In this document: one piece after another, positions 62,699 to 64,000 of the stretch
Numbering within the stretch: the stretch's first letter is position 1
Layout: each line of letters starts with the position of its first letter
Source of the DNA: Bacteroidales bacterium
Lineage (GTDB): Bacteria; Bacteroidota; Bacteroidia; Bacteroidales; F082
Length of the DNA: 64,000 nt
NCBI GenBank assembly: GCA_017549805.1
Contig: JAFYNJ010000005.1
Coordinates: 1 to 64,000 of the forward strand
Reading direction: 5' to 3'
The notes under the pieces: model-generated
Databases searched by the model: none
What the model was told of the DNA's origin: nothing
What the model saw: the letters and a program-made list of their open reading frames with translations, nothing else
Translations under genes and position numbers: made by a program

Positions 62699-64000
62699 TT
62701 ACAGTTTCGGTCCTGCGGCAACCAGCGCCTTGCCTGCGTCGTTCGTCGTGAACTTCTCGAAGTTCTTGATGAAACGTCCTGAGAGGTCTTTGGCTTTCTC
62801 TTCCCAAACGCTCTTGTCGGTATAGGTGTCGCGCGGGTCGAGGATGTTGGGATCCACACCTGGCAATGCGGTTGGCACCTCAAAGTTGAAGTATGGGATC
62901 ATTTTGGTCGGGGCCTTTTCGATGCTGCCATCGAGGATGGCGTCGATGATACCACGGGTGTCGCGGATGCTGATACGTTTGCCCGTGCCGTTCCAGCCTG
63001 TGTTCACCAAGTAAGCCTTGGCGCCGCTCTTTTCCATGCGTTTCACCAGCTCCTCGGCGTATTTTGTCGGGTGCAGCTCAAGGAAGGCTTGTCCGAAACA
63101 GGCGCTGAAGGTCGGGGTGGGCTCGGTGATGCCGCGCTCGGTGCCAGCCAACTTGGCGGTGAAGCCGCTCAGGAAGTAATATTTGCACTGATCGGGCGTC
63201 AGGATGCTGACGGGAGGCAGCACGCCGAAAGCATCGGCGCTGAGGAAGATGACGTTCTTGGCGGCGGGACCCGAGGAAATCGGTCTGACATTCTTAACGA
63301 TCTTCTCGATGTGTTCGATAGGATAGGAGACGCGGGTGTTTTCGGTCACGTTCTTGTCCTTGAAGTCGATCTTGCCGTCTTTGTCAACAGTGACGTTTTC
63401 CAGCAGGGCATTGCGCTTGATGGCGTTGTAGATGTCGGGTTCGCTCTCCTTGTCGAGGTTGATGACCTTGGCATAGCAGCCGCCTTCGAAGTTGAACACG
63501 CCTTCATCGTCCCAGCCGTGCTCGTCGTCGCCGATGAGCAGACGTTTCGGGTCGGTCGAAAGGGTGGTTTTGCCCGTGCCGCTGAGGCCGAAAAAGATGG
63601 CAGTATTCTCGCCCTTCATGTCGGTGTTGGCGGAGCAGTGCATGGCGGCAATGCCTTGTAGCGGCAAGTAGTAATTCATCATCGAGAACATGCCTTTCTT
63701 CATTTCACCACCATACCAAGTATTCAAGATGACCTGTTCGCGGCTGCTGACGTTGAAGGCCACGCAGGTGTCGCTGTTCAGGCCGAGTTCCTTGTAATTG
63801 TCCACTTTGGCTTTCGAAGCGGTATAGACGGTGAAATTCGGCTTGAATTCAGCCAGTTCCTCAGCCGTTGGCTTGATGAACATATTCAGCACGAAATGGG
63901 CCTGCCATGCCACTTCCATGATAAAGCGGACGGCCATGCGAGTGTCTTTGTTGGCACCGCAGAAGGCATCGACCACATAGAGGTTCTTGCCGCTGAGCTG
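62699..64000 (-). CDS. pckA: Phosphoenolpyruvate carboxykinase (ATP), N-terminus beyond the window
   Basis: The frame is open to the last base of the window. The visible part starts [17 protein letters not shown], an internal PckA segment, so roughly the first 100 residues are missing. Converts oxaloacetate to PEP, or the reverse carboxylation that many Bacteroidales use on the way to succinate. P-loop [11 protein letters not shown], then the metal site [20 protein letters not shown]; arginine/adenine-binding region [15 protein letters not shown]. Complete C-terminus. Confidence 0.96.
   Translation of the reverse strand, partial: QLSGKNLYVVDAFCGANKDTRMAVRFIMEVAWQAHFVLNMFIKPTAEELAEFKPNFTVYTASKAKVDNYKELGLNSDTCVAFNVSSREQVILNTWYGGEMKKGMFSMMNYYLPLQGIAAMHCSANTDMKGENTAIFFGLSGTGKTTLSTDPKRLLIGDDEHGWDDEGVFNFEGGCYAKVINLDKESEPDIYNAIKRNALLENVTVDKDGKIDFKDKNVTENTRVSYPIEHIEKIVKNVRPISSGPAAKNVIFLSADAFGVLPPVSILTPDQCKYYFLSGFTAKLAGTERGITEPTPTFSACFGQAFLELHPTKYAEELVKRMEKSGAKAYLVNTGWNGTGKRISIRDTRGIIDAILDGSIEKAPTKMIPYFNFEVPTALPGVDPNILDPRDTYTDKSVWEEKAKDLSGRFIKNFEKFTTNDAGKALVAAGPKL

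Overview
The window reads as chromosomal DNA from a member of the order Bacteroidales, probably a gut or rumen organism. Three things point there. Most genes are preceded by the Bacteroidota -7 promoter box (TAnnTTTG, mostly TATCTTTG), often with a TTG/TTTG about 18-20 bases upstream, and not by Shine-Dalgarno sites. Two large exported proteins end in type IX secretion (T9SS) type A sorting domains. The gene families are also typical: BspA-like repeats, an IgGFc-binding domain, phosphate-selective porin, BT_3928-type DoxX protein, DUF1599 and the folP-cdaA pair. The species cannot be named from sequence alone.

Layout. 1-2.8 kb: the 3' end of a giant T9SS-exported adhesin with ten tandem InlB-like repeats. 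2.8-15.5 kb: housekeeping genes (rpsA with a leader, a leaderless-looking S4 protein, the typA-lipoprotein-gcvP run, recQ, HU, fmt, a membrane TPR protein, trmH). 15.5-19.5 kb: two AT-rich paralogous outer-membrane proteins, then a porin / YeiH exporter / small membrane protein operon behind a 20-bp palindrome. 19.5-27.6 kb: idi, ychF, a PrsW protease, guaA, a LysM/periplasmic-binding fusion, a MORN-repeat lipoprotein and gdhA. 27.7-36.5 kb: a surface and exported-protein operon (M6 metalloprotease, NUDIX hydrolase, IgGFc-binding protein, lipoprotein, PorT-like barrel), followed by a BatA-like protein and parC. 41.2-43.6 kb: a lipoprotein, then cdaA and folP on the other strand. 43.7-50.5 kb: two large surface proteins sharing modules with the M6 protease. 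50.5-64 kb: DUF1599, DoxX-like, ABC permease, a LysM esterase, an outer-membrane protein, tpiA-prmA-a 1483-residue exported protein of unknown function, dnaN, and the 3' part of pckA, cut by the window end.

The most unusual signals are: (i) an internally duplicated C-terminal module of about 173 residues at the very end of three large exported proteins that lack a T9SS type A tail; (ii) a triplicated module of about 176 residues in the M6 protease, with 115 identical base pairs between two copies; (iii) degenerate heptameric tandem repeats at seven gene junctions, usually overlapping a stop codon or running into a start codon; (iv) a perfect 20-bp palindrome upstream of the porin/YeiH operon; and (v) compact junctions where terminators sit inside coding sequence or directly before the next start. 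No phage, insertion sequence, CRISPR array, rRNA or tRNA was recognised. No gap between genes exceeds about 300 bases.
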